Positions 1-7,074 of a stretch of DNA of 52,632 nt are shown here, piece after piece. The DNA is from Elusimicrobiota bacterium. Lineage in GTDB: Bacteria > Elusimicrobiota > Elusimicrobia > UBA1565 > UBA9628. The stretch lies in NCBI GenBank assembly GCA_016212795.1, contig JACRDT010000039.1, positions 1 through 52,632 on the forward strand, written 5' to 3'. Under the pieces are notes generated by a model that was given only the letters and a program-made list of their open reading frames with translations, was not told the origin of the DNA and searched no databases. Both the position numbers and the translations under genes were made by a program. Position 1 is the first letter of the stretch, and each line of letters opens with the position of its first letter.

Positions 1-176
1 GCTCTCAAGGAGTCCTCTCGGCAATGGCATCGGTTTTCCTCAATAGCGCGGATGCCCGTCTTCGGCCGGCTGCTTCGTCGCTCCTCCCTCCCATGCCTCG
101 GCATGCTCGGTCGTCGCTTCTCGCATCCGGCTCGAATCCGGACATCCAAAACAACGGTTATGAGCCGGTCGCAGCA
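1..176. other. Left edge, no gene recognised
   Basis: I see no convincing gene here. A 65-codon plus-strand frame is open but has no Shine-Dalgarno site, no recognisable product and runs into lepB on the other strand, so I treat it as chance in GC-rich DNA. The stretch holds a small palindrome (CATGCC-TC-GGCATG near 93-106) and the imperfect direct repeat TCGTCGCTnCTC, which may be remnants of intergenic repeats. Confidence 0.4.
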
Positions 177-692
177 CTAGTAGAAACCCCGCACCAGCCC
201 CCGGACGTTCTTGAGCGGTAGGAACCGGACCGGCTCGCCGGTGGCGGGGTCGACCCAGACCGAGGAGTCCTTCGACTCGTCCCGATTGTCCCCCAGGACG
301 AACAGCGACCCCTCGGGCACCGTGATCGGGCCGAGGCTGTCGCCCTGGAGCCGCTCCTCGCCGCGGGTGTGCTGGGCGTAGAACTCGGTGAGGGCGGAGC
401 CGTTGAGGTAGACCTTCTTCTCCCGGATCTCCACCGCGTCCCCCGGCACGGCGATGACGCGCTTGACCAGCTCATGCTCCCCCCCCACGGGCGAGCGGAA
501 CACGATGATCTCGCCCCGGCGCGGGGCGCGAAAACGAAGCGTCGCCTTGTCCATGAAGACATGCCCGCCCACCGGCAGCTTGGGCTCCATCGAGGCGCTG
601 GCGATGTAGATGGGCTCGACGACCCACTGCCGGACGGGCAGCACGACGGCCAGGGCGACGCCGATGAGGAAGACCAGCCTGGACACGGACAT
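177..692 (-). CDS. lepB: Signal peptidase I
   Basis: Membrane-bound serine protease that removes signal peptides from exported proteins at the outer face of the inner membrane. The 171-aa product has one N-terminal membrane segment (about residues 5-20) and the family motifs in order: SASMEP (catalytic Ser34), VKRVIAVPGD (general-base Lys77) and GDNRDES (134-140). It is a short, single-anchor form of the S26A family. I chose the ATG at 692 because a weak promoter (TTGAAG, 18 nt, TATCCT at 728-699) ends 6 nt before it. A GTG at 758 would add 22 residues. It is divergent from the NamZ gene. The family assignment is secure; the start is less so. Confidence 0.93.
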   Translation of the reverse strand: MSVSRLVFLIGVALAVVLPVRQWVVEPIYIASASMEPKLPVGGHVFMDKATLRFRAPRRGEIIVFRSPVGGEHELVKRVIAVPGDAVEIREKKVYLNGSALTEFYAQHTRGEERLQGDSLGPITVPEGSLFVLGDNRDESKDSSVWVDPATGEPVRFLPLKNVRGLVRGFY

Positions 693-698
693 ACCCAA

Positions 699-728
699 AG
701 GATAGCCCTTCCAGCCGGATCGCTTCAA
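699..728 (-). promoter_or_regulatory. Putative lepB promoter
   Basis: On the minus strand TTGAAG (728-723), an 18-nt spacer and TATCCT (704-699) lie 6 nt before the ATG at 692. The match is modest, but the spacing equals that of other apparently leaderless genes in the window. Confidence 0.4.
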
Positions 729-751
729 GGCCCGCGTCGCCGCGATCGAAC

Positions 752-780
752 TTGACACCGCGCTGGCATCACGCTATGCT
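752..780 (+). promoter_or_regulatory. Sigma-70-type promoter of the NamZ gene
   Basis: A perfect TTGACA (752-757), exactly 17 nt of spacer and TATGCT (775-780). The ATG at 787 begins 6 nt after the -10 box, about where transcription should start, so the mRNA is expected to be leaderless. Confidence 0.8.
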
Positions 781-786
781 CACCGC

Positions 787-2055
787 ATGAACGCCCTGCT
801 CGCGCCCGGCGTCCCTGGCGCGAGCGTGCCGCCTCCATCAAGACTGGCGTGCGGCCTGCTCGCGGCGCTCGCGTTGGCCATCGCCCCTCAGGCCTGTCGG
901 GCCGAGGTCCGGACCGGCATCGACGTCTTGGAGGACGCCGGGTTCGCCGAGCTCCAGGGCAAGCGCGTCGGCCTCATCACGAACCAGACCGGCAAGGACG
1001 CCTCGGGCAGGACCACGGTCGACGTCCTGGCCAACGCGCCGGGGGTCACGCTCGCCAAGCTCTTCTCCCCGGAGCATGGGTTCTACGGGATGAGCGAGGA
1101 GCACGTCGTGAGCTCCTCGACGCTGCTCATCCGCGGCCGCGAAGTGCCCATCGTGAGCCTCTACTCGGGCGGCCTCCAGGGCATGCGCCCCAAGCCTTCG
1201 GACCTCGCGGGCCTCGACGTCCTCGTGTTCGACATCCAGGACATCGGCGCCCGGTTCTACACCTACCTGGCCACCATGGGGATGGCCCTCGAGGAGGCCG
1301 CCAAGGCCAAGCTCCCCTTCGTCGTCCTGGACCGGCCCAACCCCATCAACGGGCTGACGGTCGAGGGCCCCATCCTGACGGACCTGGGCCTGCGCCAGGT
1401 GACGTCCACCGCGTACTACCCCGTCCCGGTGCGCCACGGCCTGACCGCGGCCGAGGTCGCCATGCTCTACAACACGGAGCTCCACCACCCCGGGCTCTCC
1501 GTGGTCAAGATGAAGAACTGGCAGCGGCGCCTCTGGTACGACGAGACGGGCCTGCCTTGGACGCCGCCCTCCCCCAACATGCCGGACCTCGACGCCGCCA
1601 CCCTCTATCCCGGGATCGGCTGCTTCGAGGCCTCCAACATCTCGGTGGGCCGGGGGACTCCCTTCCCGTTCCGCTGGATCGGCGCCCCCTGGATGCGCTC
1701 GGCGCAGATGCTCAGGCGCCTCAAGAAAGCCGGCCTGGCGGGGATCGTCTTCGAGGAGCTGGCCTACACCCCCGCCAAGAGCGTCTTCACGGGGAACCGC
1801 TGCGGCGGGATCAGGATGACCATCACCGACCGCGAGAAGCTCCGGCCCCTGGAGGTCTTCGCCCACCTGGCCGCGGCCCTCAGGGACCTCAACCCGGAAT
1901 TCACCTGGAAATGGGAAGAGGCCAGGCGCATGGTGGGGACCGACTCGTTCCGTCAGCTCTACGAATCGAGCGCCACGGCCAAGGGCTTCATCAGGCTCTT
2001 CAACGCCGGGGAGAAGGACTTCCGCAAGACCCACCGGCTCATCCGGCTCTACTGA
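787..2055 (+). CDS. namZ: Exo-beta-N-acetylmuramidase NamZ-like (DUF1343, GH171)
   Basis: Predicted secreted glycosidase that removes non-reducing-end N-acetylmuramic acid from peptidoglycan fragments. The 422-aa product opens with a signal peptide (hydrophobic core about residues 20-38) followed by the DUF1343 domain. Typical conserved stretches are LITNQTG, FSPEHGFYG, FDIQDIGARFYTY and DRPNPING. Length is normal for the family. It lies a few kb from a GH3 hexosaminidase and a sodium symporter and shares the window with murQ, so a role in murein turnover or MurNAc salvage is likely. The start follows from the -10 box 6 nt upstream. Function is inferred from family; substrate detail is not visible in sequence. 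Confidence 0.88.
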   Translation: MNALLAPGVPGASVPPPSRLACGLLAALALAIAPQACRAEVRTGIDVLEDAGFAELQGKRVGLITNQTGKDASGRTTVDVLANAPGVTLAKLFSPEHGFYGMSEEHVVSSSTLLIRGREVPIVSLYSGGLQGMRPKPSDLAGLDVLVFDIQDIGARFYTYLATMGMALEEAAKAKLPFVVLDRPNPINGLTVEGPILTDLGLRQVTSTAYYPVPVRHGLTAAEVAMLYNTELHHPGLSVVKMKNWQRRLWYDETGLPWTPPSPNMPDLDAATLYPGIGCFEASNISVGRGTPFPFRWIGAPWMRSAQMLRRLKKAGLAGIVFEELAYTPAKSVFTGNRCGGIRMTITDREKLRPLEVFAHLAAALRDLNPEFTWKWEEARRMVGTDSFRQLYESSATAKGFIRLFNAGEKDFRKTHRLIRLY

Positions 2056-2079
2056 CGCGCCGCCAGGGGCGCGATTCAG

Positions 2080-2085
2080 TATAAT
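2080..2085 (+). promoter_or_regulatory. -10 box TATAAT upstream of DUF2914 gene
   Basis: A consensus TATAAT ends 3 nt before an ATG at 2089. Transcription should begin after that ATG, so the real start is the later ATG at 2128, which has its own Shine-Dalgarno site. This box therefore decides the start of the next gene. Confidence 0.6.
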
Positions 2086-2127
2086 GGGATGACGCATCGT
2101 CACCACCCGACAAGGAGCGATACCGAT

Positions 2128-2568
2128 ATGAAGAAAGCAGTCATGCTGGTCCTGATGGTCCTGGCCGCGGGCTGGACCCGGGCGCAAGCCCCCGGGGCAG
2201 GCCAATCCAAGGATACCGCGGCGGCCGTGACGGTCGAGAAGGTCGTGACCGCCGCCGGCCTGGAGAACCACCAGCCGGTCGGCGAGGCCTCCGTCTTCGA
2301 AGCCGGGACGGCCCAGGTCTTCTGCTGGGCCAAGCTCTCCATCGCCGCCCCGCCGGTCAAGTTGAAGTTCGTCTGGTCCCGCGAGGGCAAGGTCATAAGC
2401 GAGTACGTCGCCGAGATCAAGGTCGCCTCGCCCTACTGGACGGCCTCCAAGAAGGTCCGCGCCGGCGCTTGGAAAGTGGACGTCCAGAACGAGAGCGGCG
2501 AGAGCCTCAACTCGACGGAGTTCACCGTGAAGGCGGCCGGCTCTCCCGAAGGTCCCACGGTCAAATAG
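2128..2568 (+). CDS. DUF2914-like periplasmic protein
   Basis: Small secreted protein of unknown function, 146 aa. A signal peptide (MKKAVMLVLMVLAAG...) is followed by a beta-rich DUF2914-type domain with features such as TAAGLENHQPVGEAS, FCWAKL, an FVWSREGK strand and AGAWKVDV. Members of this family are usually periplasmic, sometimes fused to membrane segments; no catalytic residues are known. I chose ATG 2128 because AAGGAG lies 11 nt upstream and the TATAAT at 2080-2085 excludes the earlier ATG at 2089. A GC hairpin overlaps the stop codon. It stands alone as a single-gene unit. Confidence 0.75.
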   Translation: MKKAVMLVLMVLAAGWTRAQAPGAGQSKDTAAAVTVEKVVTAAGLENHQPVGEASVFEAGTAQVFCWAKLSIAAPPVKLKFVWSREGKVISEYVAEIKVASPYWTASKKVRAGAWKVDVQNESGESLNSTEFTVKAAGSPEGPTVK

Positions 2569-2592
2569 GACGAAAGCCGTCCGCTTTCGTCC
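2568..2592 (+). terminator. Stem-loop at 3' end of DUF2914 gene
   Basis: A perfect 10-bp stem (GGACGAAAGC / GCTTTCGTCC) with a 5-nt loop starts at the last base of the stop codon. There is no U-run after it, so it may act as an mRNA 3'-end hairpin rather than a classical intrinsic terminator. Confidence 0.5.
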
Positions 2593-2627
2593 CCATTGAG
2601 CCCAGGACGACCAGGCCGGCTCTGTCC

Positions 2628-2633
2628 TATGAT
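2628..2633 (+). promoter_or_regulatory. -10 box TATGAT of the Pro/Ala-rich secreted protein gene
   Basis: TATGAT ends 6 nt before the ATG at 2640. No Shine-Dalgarno site intervenes, so a leaderless transcript is likely. Confidence 0.55.
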
Positions 2634-2639
2634 AGAGCC

Positions 2640-3929
2640 ATGCTCCATGTCCTAGTCGTCCTCTTTTGTTGGGGAAACGGCGCCCACGCGGCGCCTTATG
2701 CCCGCTCCGTCCCGTTCGCGGCCAGGCCCTCGGTCGTCAGCGTCGTCCCCGTCGTCCCGGCCTTGTCCATGGCCCCGGCGCTCAGCGTCCCCCTGGCGCT
2801 GACCCCTTCGGCGGCGCTCCCGGTCCCGGGGGCCCTGCCCGCGCCTATCCTCCAGCCCGCTTTCGCGCCCGCGCTGCACCCGTCCTTCACGCCCACCCTC
2901 CCGCCGGCCCTCGCGCCCGCGTCCCGGCCTGCCGACGCCTCCCCTGAGGCGCGCGGCAGCCTGGAGACGCTGGCCGACCCCCGCGTCCCGGCCGAGCAGC
3001 AGAGCGCGGCCCTGGGCGGGCTCTTCGACGGTTCGGTCCCCATCCTCGGGGGCCTCGACCGCGCCCCGGCGTTCGACGCCCAGAGCTTCGCCTCCGCCTA
3101 CGGGCTCTACAGGTGGGTCTCCGCCCTCCCCCAGGTCGCGGCCTCGCCCGACCCACGGCTCGCCGCGGCCCGCCTCATCCTCGACCTGAAGCCCCTGCTG
3201 GACAAGGGCCCGGTCATCATCATGAAGGACGCCGGCGCGCTCACCGCCCTCTGCGCCGACGATCCCTCGGTCCCGCCGGTCGTGGTCTCCCTCGCCGCCG
3301 CGGACCTCGCCTCGGCCGAAGCCTCGCCCAGAGCCGCGGTCCTCGCCGGCCTCCTCACGGCCGCGGCGCTGAAAGACGAAGCGGACCCGGGCCGGTTCCA
3401 CGTCGCCCAAGTCCTCAACAACCTCTCCAACCTGCCCGAGCCCGGCGTCTCCGGCGAGGGCCAGAAGGCTAAGCTCGAGCCCGTCGAAGACATCCCGCTC
3501 GACCCGGTGCGCCAGCCGCAGCCCTACCTGGAGAGGATGCTGCGCGACGCGATGCGCTCGGACACGCCGGACGCGGCCCTCGCCATCCTGCGCCAGGCCC
3601 GCGACGAGGCCAAGCGGCTCTTGAACTACCAGGACCGCTCGCGCTTCCTCGCGAGGCTGCGCTCCCACGGCGAGCTCCTGGCCGGCCAGTACCTGCCGGG
3701 CATCCTCGACGATATGCAGCTCGCGGCCGCGGACAACGACAAGCGGGGCGTCGAATCCCTGCTGGCCTCGGCGCTGGAGTTCGTCGTCTACGCGCCCGGG
3801 TGGGAGAAGCGCGTCCTGCGGGCACGCGAGACCGCCGTGAACACCATGGCCGTGCTCGACCGGTTCGGCCCCATCGACGAGAAGACGGGCCTGCCCGTCC
3901 CGAAGGAAGACCCGCAGCCGCAACCCTGA
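2640..3929 (+). CDS. Secreted protein with Pro/Ala-rich N-terminal segment
   Basis: Unknown function, 429 aa. The ATG at 2640 begins a compact signal peptide (MLHVLVVLFCWGNGAHA) 6 nt after a TATGAT box; a longer in-frame extension upstream lacks a start signal. Residues about 20-100 are low-complexity, dominated by P, A, L and S (pattern 'P-A-L-S-x-P'). The remaining 300 residues are rich in A, L, E and R and look mostly alpha-helical, with no motif I recognise. The stretch EQQSAALGGLFDGS follows the low-complexity part. It converges on the symporter gene with only 12 bp between stops. Probably periplasmic or surface-located. Confidence 0.7.
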   Translation: MLHVLVVLFCWGNGAHAAPYARSVPFAARPSVVSVVPVVPALSMAPALSVPLALTPSAALPVPGALPAPILQPAFAPALHPSFTPTLPPALAPASRPADASPEARGSLETLADPRVPAEQQSAALGGLFDGSVPILGGLDRAPAFDAQSFASAYGLYRWVSALPQVAASPDPRLAAARLILDLKPLLDKGPVIIMKDAGALTALCADDPSVPPVVVSLAAADLASAEASPRAAVLAGLLTAAALKDEADPGRFHVAQVLNNLSNLPEPGVSGEGQKAKLEPVEDIPLDPVRQPQPYLERMLRDAMRSDTPDAALAILRQARDEAKRLLNYQDRSRFLARLRSHGELLAGQYLPGILDDMQLAAADNDKRGVESLLASALEFVVYAPGWEKRVLRARETAVNTMAVLDRFGPIDEKTGLPVPKEDPQPQP

Positions 3930-3941
3930 GGGCGGGCCCGG

Positions 3942-5453
3942 CTATCGCTCGGCGCGGGACCGGTCCAGCACCGGGGCCAGACCCCACGCCAGCCCGAAGG
4001 TCCCGAGGGTCCCCAGGATCACCAGCCAGCTCCAGCCGAGCGGGAACACCTTGATCTCCGAGAGGTAGAGCAGGACGGCGTTGACGAGCGCCATGGCCGT
4101 CATCGCCGCCACGTTGGCCCTGTTGGCGGGCCGCTTGGTCAGCAGGCCGAGCAGGAACACCCCCAGCAAGGACCCGTAAGTGACGCCTCCGATCTTGAAG
4201 GCGACCCACAGCATCTTGTCCACGTGGCTGAAGAGGTACGCCAGCACGCCCAGGAGGAGCGCGAACACGCCGATCGAGATCCTCGACAGCCTCAGGTAGT
4301 ACCGTTCGTCCCCGTCGCCCTTGACGAGCGGCTTGTAGATGTCGGTCACGAACGAGGCGGTCAGCGAGGAGAGCGGCGAGTCGATGGACGCCAGGACGAC
4401 GGCGGCAAGCACCAGGCCCCGCAGGAAGGCCGGCATCACGGCGGACGCGAAATGGGGGTAGATCTTGTCGAGTTGGCGGGGGAGGGGCAGGCCGGGATGC
4501 TGCTGGTAGAAGACGAACAAGCCCGTCCCCACCGAGAGGAAGACCATGAGCACCATGAAGCTCCCCACCATGCTGAGCAGCATGGTCCGCTGGCTGGCCT
4601 TGCGGGTCTCGACCGTCAGGAGCCTCTGCATCATCTCATGGTCCGTGCCGAACGCGGCCATGGAGCCGAAGAAGCCGTTCAGGACGGCGACCCAGACGAT
4701 GTTGGGGTCCGAGAAGAACTTCTTCACGAAGCCCGGCTCCGAGAAGGAAGGCCCCCAGTTCATCACCTGGAGCTTGCCCGCCGCCCCGGCGATGGCGCCC
4801 ACCGCCGGGAGGCCGCCGTCGATGTTGGCCAGCAGGTAGGCCACGGTCGCGACCCCCGCCACCAGGAAGCAGACCGCCTGGACCACGTTGGTCCACACCA
4901 CGGCCTTGATGCCGCCGTGGCCGATGTAGAGGGCCCCGACGACCACGAACAGGGCGATCACCGGGATCTTGTCCCAGCCGATGAGCACCGCGACCGCCAC
5001 GCACGCCGCCATCAGGCGGACGCTCGAGGCCAGCACCCTCGTGACGAAGAAGAAGCACGTGGCCGCGTACTGGGTCTGGGGGCCGAAGCGGTGCCGGAGG
5101 AACTCGTAGATCGTGGTGCAGTTGTAGTGGTAGAAGGCGGGGATGAAGAGGAACGCGATCACGACGCGCGAGGCCGCGGACCCGATGAAGAACTGGGCGT
5201 AGTTCCAGTTCTCGCGGAACCCCGTGGCGGGCACGCCGATGATCGTCATGGCCGAGATCTCGGTCGCCACGAAGGAGAGGCACGCCGCCCACCAGGGGAT
5301 GCTCCCGCGGCCCAGGAAGAAGTCGGAGGTGTTCTCCTCCTTGCGGCCGTGGTAGTAGCCCAGCGAGAACATGCACGCCAGGAACCCGAAGAGCACCGCG
5401 CAGTCCCACGGGCCGATCGTCGTCGGGTTGGAGAACCAGGTGGACGGTTCCAT
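3942..5453 (-). CDS. Sodium:solute symporter (SSS/SLC5 family)
   Basis: Inner-membrane Na+-coupled uptake system, 503 aa with about 13 hydrophobic segments. Family features include the N-terminal SDFFLGRGSIPWW stretch, an EISAMTIIGVPA motif in the second segment, and SIDSPLSSLTASFVTDIY in a late segment, which fits the sodium-site region of the family. The substrate cannot be read from sequence. However, the gene lies 24 bp downstream of a GH3 hexosaminidase and near a NamZ gene, so an amino sugar such as MurNAc or GlcNAc is the best guess. ATG 5453 has GGGAGG 9 nt upstream. It is second in a two-gene operon with the hexosaminidase. Confidence 0.88.
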   Translation of the reverse strand: MEPSTWFSNPTTIGPWDCAVLFGFLACMFSLGYYHGRKEENTSDFFLGRGSIPWWAACLSFVATEISAMTIIGVPATGFRENWNYAQFFIGSAASRVVIAFLFIPAFYHYNCTTIYEFLRHRFGPQTQYAATCFFFVTRVLASSVRLMAACVAVAVLIGWDKIPVIALFVVVGALYIGHGGIKAVVWTNVVQAVCFLVAGVATVAYLLANIDGGLPAVGAIAGAAGKLQVMNWGPSFSEPGFVKKFFSDPNIVWVAVLNGFFGSMAAFGTDHEMMQRLLTVETRKASQRTMLLSMVGSFMVLMVFLSVGTGLFVFYQQHPGLPLPRQLDKIYPHFASAVMPAFLRGLVLAAVVLASIDSPLSSLTASFVTDIYKPLVKGDGDERYYLRLSRISIGVFALLLGVLAYLFSHVDKMLWVAFKIGGVTYGSLLGVFLLGLLTKRPANRANVAAMTAMALVNAVLLYLSEIKVFPLGWSWLVILGTLGTFGLAWGLAPVLDRSRAER

Positions 5454-5477
5454 AGGTTTTGCCTCCCTGAATAGATC

Positions 5478-7022
5478 CTAGACGGGCATCGTCCCGCGCA
5501 CCGCGACCCTGCCGGCCAGCGCGAGCGCCGCCGCCCGCTGGCTGGCCTCGCACCGCGAGAAGGCGGCCAGCGTCGAGACGCGGACCTCCATGTCCTCGAG
5601 CGCGAAGGGACTCCCGAACGACACCGCGACGGCCCGCCTGGCCCGGCCGACGGCTTCCCGAGCCCGCGCCAGCTCCTCCTCCCCGTAGCGGATCCGGCCG
5701 GAGTAGGCGCGCGGGGCAACGAACAGGCCGACGATGACGCACTCGTCGCCTGCCTGTTCTCTTCCGACGTTGACGTGAATCCCAAGACCTCTCAGCGCCG
5801 CCACGAAACATTCCCCCCGTATCTGGCGAGGGAACCCCCGGTCCGGCTCGACGTAGGCGACCCGCCGCGGCAGGCCCCCCTTGGGCGCCCTGTGCCAGGC
5901 CAACCCCGCTCGCGCCACCCTCATGGCCGACTCCCTGTGCTCCCGGCACCCGACGCGGCCCGGGTCCGGGGCTCCGAGGCCGCCCCTGCGAGCCAACGCC
6001 TCCACCGCGGCCTCGAGCCGCCGCCGCGCGGCCGCGACCGCGGCGGCCAGGGAGCCGCCGTGCTCGGAGGCGCGGCCCGTTCTCCTCTCGCCGCAGAGCG
6101 CGGCCGCCGGGCCCGGCGACCGGGACGCCGCGAGGCGGGCCGCCAATCCGCGGACCAGCCGGCCGGGCCGGGCCGGCACCAGCAGGATGTCGCAGCCGGC
6201 CAGGAGCGCCCTCTCGGCGGCCTGGACCTCGGGGAAGCGGCCGGCGATGGCGCGCATGTCCAGGGCGTCGGTGGAGACGAGCCCCTTGAACCCGATCCTC
6301 TTCCTCAGGGTCCCGGACACGACCGGGGCCGAAAAGGGGGCCGGCACCCCGGGCTCGGGCTCCAAGGCCGGCACGAGCAGGTGCCCGATCATCACGGCAT
6401 CCGCCGCGTCCCCGAGCGCCTTGAACGGCGCCAGCTCCCTCCTGCCGAGGAGCCGCCGGCCGGCGTCGACGGACGGGAGCCCCAGGTGCGAGTCCGACTC
6501 GGTGTCCCCGTGCCCGGGGAAGTGCTTGACGCACGACAAGACCCCGCCGGCGGCCAGGCCCTCCGCATAGGCGCGCGCCAGGCGAGCGACGAGCGCCGGG
6601 TCGCGGCCGAACGAGCGGGTGTTCACGATGGGGTTGGCCGGGCGGTTGGCCAGGTCGACCACCGGGGCGAGGACCCACCTGACCCCGACCGCCCTGGCCT
6701 CGATGCCGGTGACCCTCCCTTTCTCGAAGGCTAGCGCCGGGGACCCCGAGGCGCCCAGGGCCATGTTGGAGGGAAAGTGCGTGCCGCCGCGGACGTGGGA
6801 GGCGAGGCCGTCCTCGTAGTCCGCGCAGAACAGCAGCGGCCTGCCCGCCCGGGCCTGGAGCCTCGTCGTGAAGCCGGCGACCTCGCGGACCGACCCGCCG
6901 TAGACGCAGAACCCGCCGACCCCCAGGTCCGTCAGGCGGGCGGCTTCGTCGAAGTCGTCTTGCCCGAGCCTGAACCCGGGGAACACCAGGCGCGCGGCGG
7001 GCGACCCTTCGGGAAGCGTCAT
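5478..7022 (-). CDS. GH3 beta-N-acetylhexosaminidase (NagZ-like)
   Basis: Predicted to hydrolyse terminal beta-linked GlcNAc, for example from muropeptides. The 514-aa product has the GH3 barrel with the KHFPGHGDT loop (166-174) and DSH (177-179), which carries the acid/base dyad of NagZ-type enzymes, and STDALDM, whose Asp252 aligns with the nucleophile. About 160 residues of C-terminal alpha/beta domain make it longer than NagZ of E. coli (about 340 aa) and closer to the two-domain Bacillus type. No signal peptide is visible, so it is probably cytoplasmic and acts on fragments imported by the adjacent symporter. A TAAGAT box lies 10 nt before ATG 7022. Confidence 0.87.
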   Translation of the reverse strand: MTLPEGSPAARLVFPGFRLGQDDFDEAARLTDLGVGGFCVYGGSVREVAGFTTRLQARAGRPLLFCADYEDGLASHVRGGTHFPSNMALGASGSPALAFEKGRVTGIEARAVGVRWVLAPVVDLANRPANPIVNTRSFGRDPALVARLARAYAEGLAAGGVLSCVKHFPGHGDTESDSHLGLPSVDAGRRLLGRRELAPFKALGDAADAVMIGHLLVPALEPEPGVPAPFSAPVVSGTLRKRIGFKGLVSTDALDMRAIAGRFPEVQAAERALLAGCDILLVPARPGRLVRGLAARLAASRSPGPAAALCGERRTGRASEHGGSLAAAVAAARRRLEAAVEALARRGGLGAPDPGRVGCREHRESAMRVARAGLAWHRAPKGGLPRRVAYVEPDRGFPRQIRGECFVAALRGLGIHVNVGREQAGDECVIVGLFVAPRAYSGRIRYGEEELARAREAVGRARRAVAVSFGSPFALEDMEVRVSTLAAFSRCEASQRAAALALAGRVAVRGTMPV

Positions 7023-7032
7023 GGATTCGCGT

Positions 7033-7038
7033 ATCTTA
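7033..7038 (-). promoter_or_regulatory. -10 box of the hexosaminidase-symporter operon
   Basis: Minus-strand TGG-TAAGAT (extended -10 type) ends 10 nt before ATG 7022, giving an expected 5' UTR of only a few nucleotides. Confidence 0.5.
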
Positions 7039-7063
7039 CCAAAACGAAGGAGCGGCCATTTAA

Positions 7064-7069
7064 TATAAT
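7064..7069 (+). promoter_or_regulatory. -10 box TATAAT of the 7.1-kb gene
   Basis: Perfect TATAAT followed after 5 nt by the GTG at 7075. The box contains an in-frame TAA, so translation cannot begin further upstream. This is the clearest leaderless arrangement in the window. Confidence 0.7.
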
Positions 7070-7074
7070 CAGGC

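Noticed and set aside
125..150. Possible tRNA T-arm (CCGGATTCGAGCCGG on the minus strand)
   Set aside because: Loop register is wrong for TTCRANY and no acceptor, D or anticodon arm is found.
24..221. 65-codon plus-strand ORF at the left edge
   Set aside because: No ribosome site, no recognisable product, overlaps the end of lepB on the other strand.
838..2271. Long minus-strand ORF opposite namZ
   Set aside because: Composition (G, R, E, H, V, D runs) is that of an antisense shadow in GC-rich DNA; the plus-strand gene has clear family motifs.
4224..5474. 416-codon plus-strand ORF opposite the symporter
   Set aside because: Rich in H, R, E, D and G with no hydrophobic core; shadow of the real membrane-protein gene.
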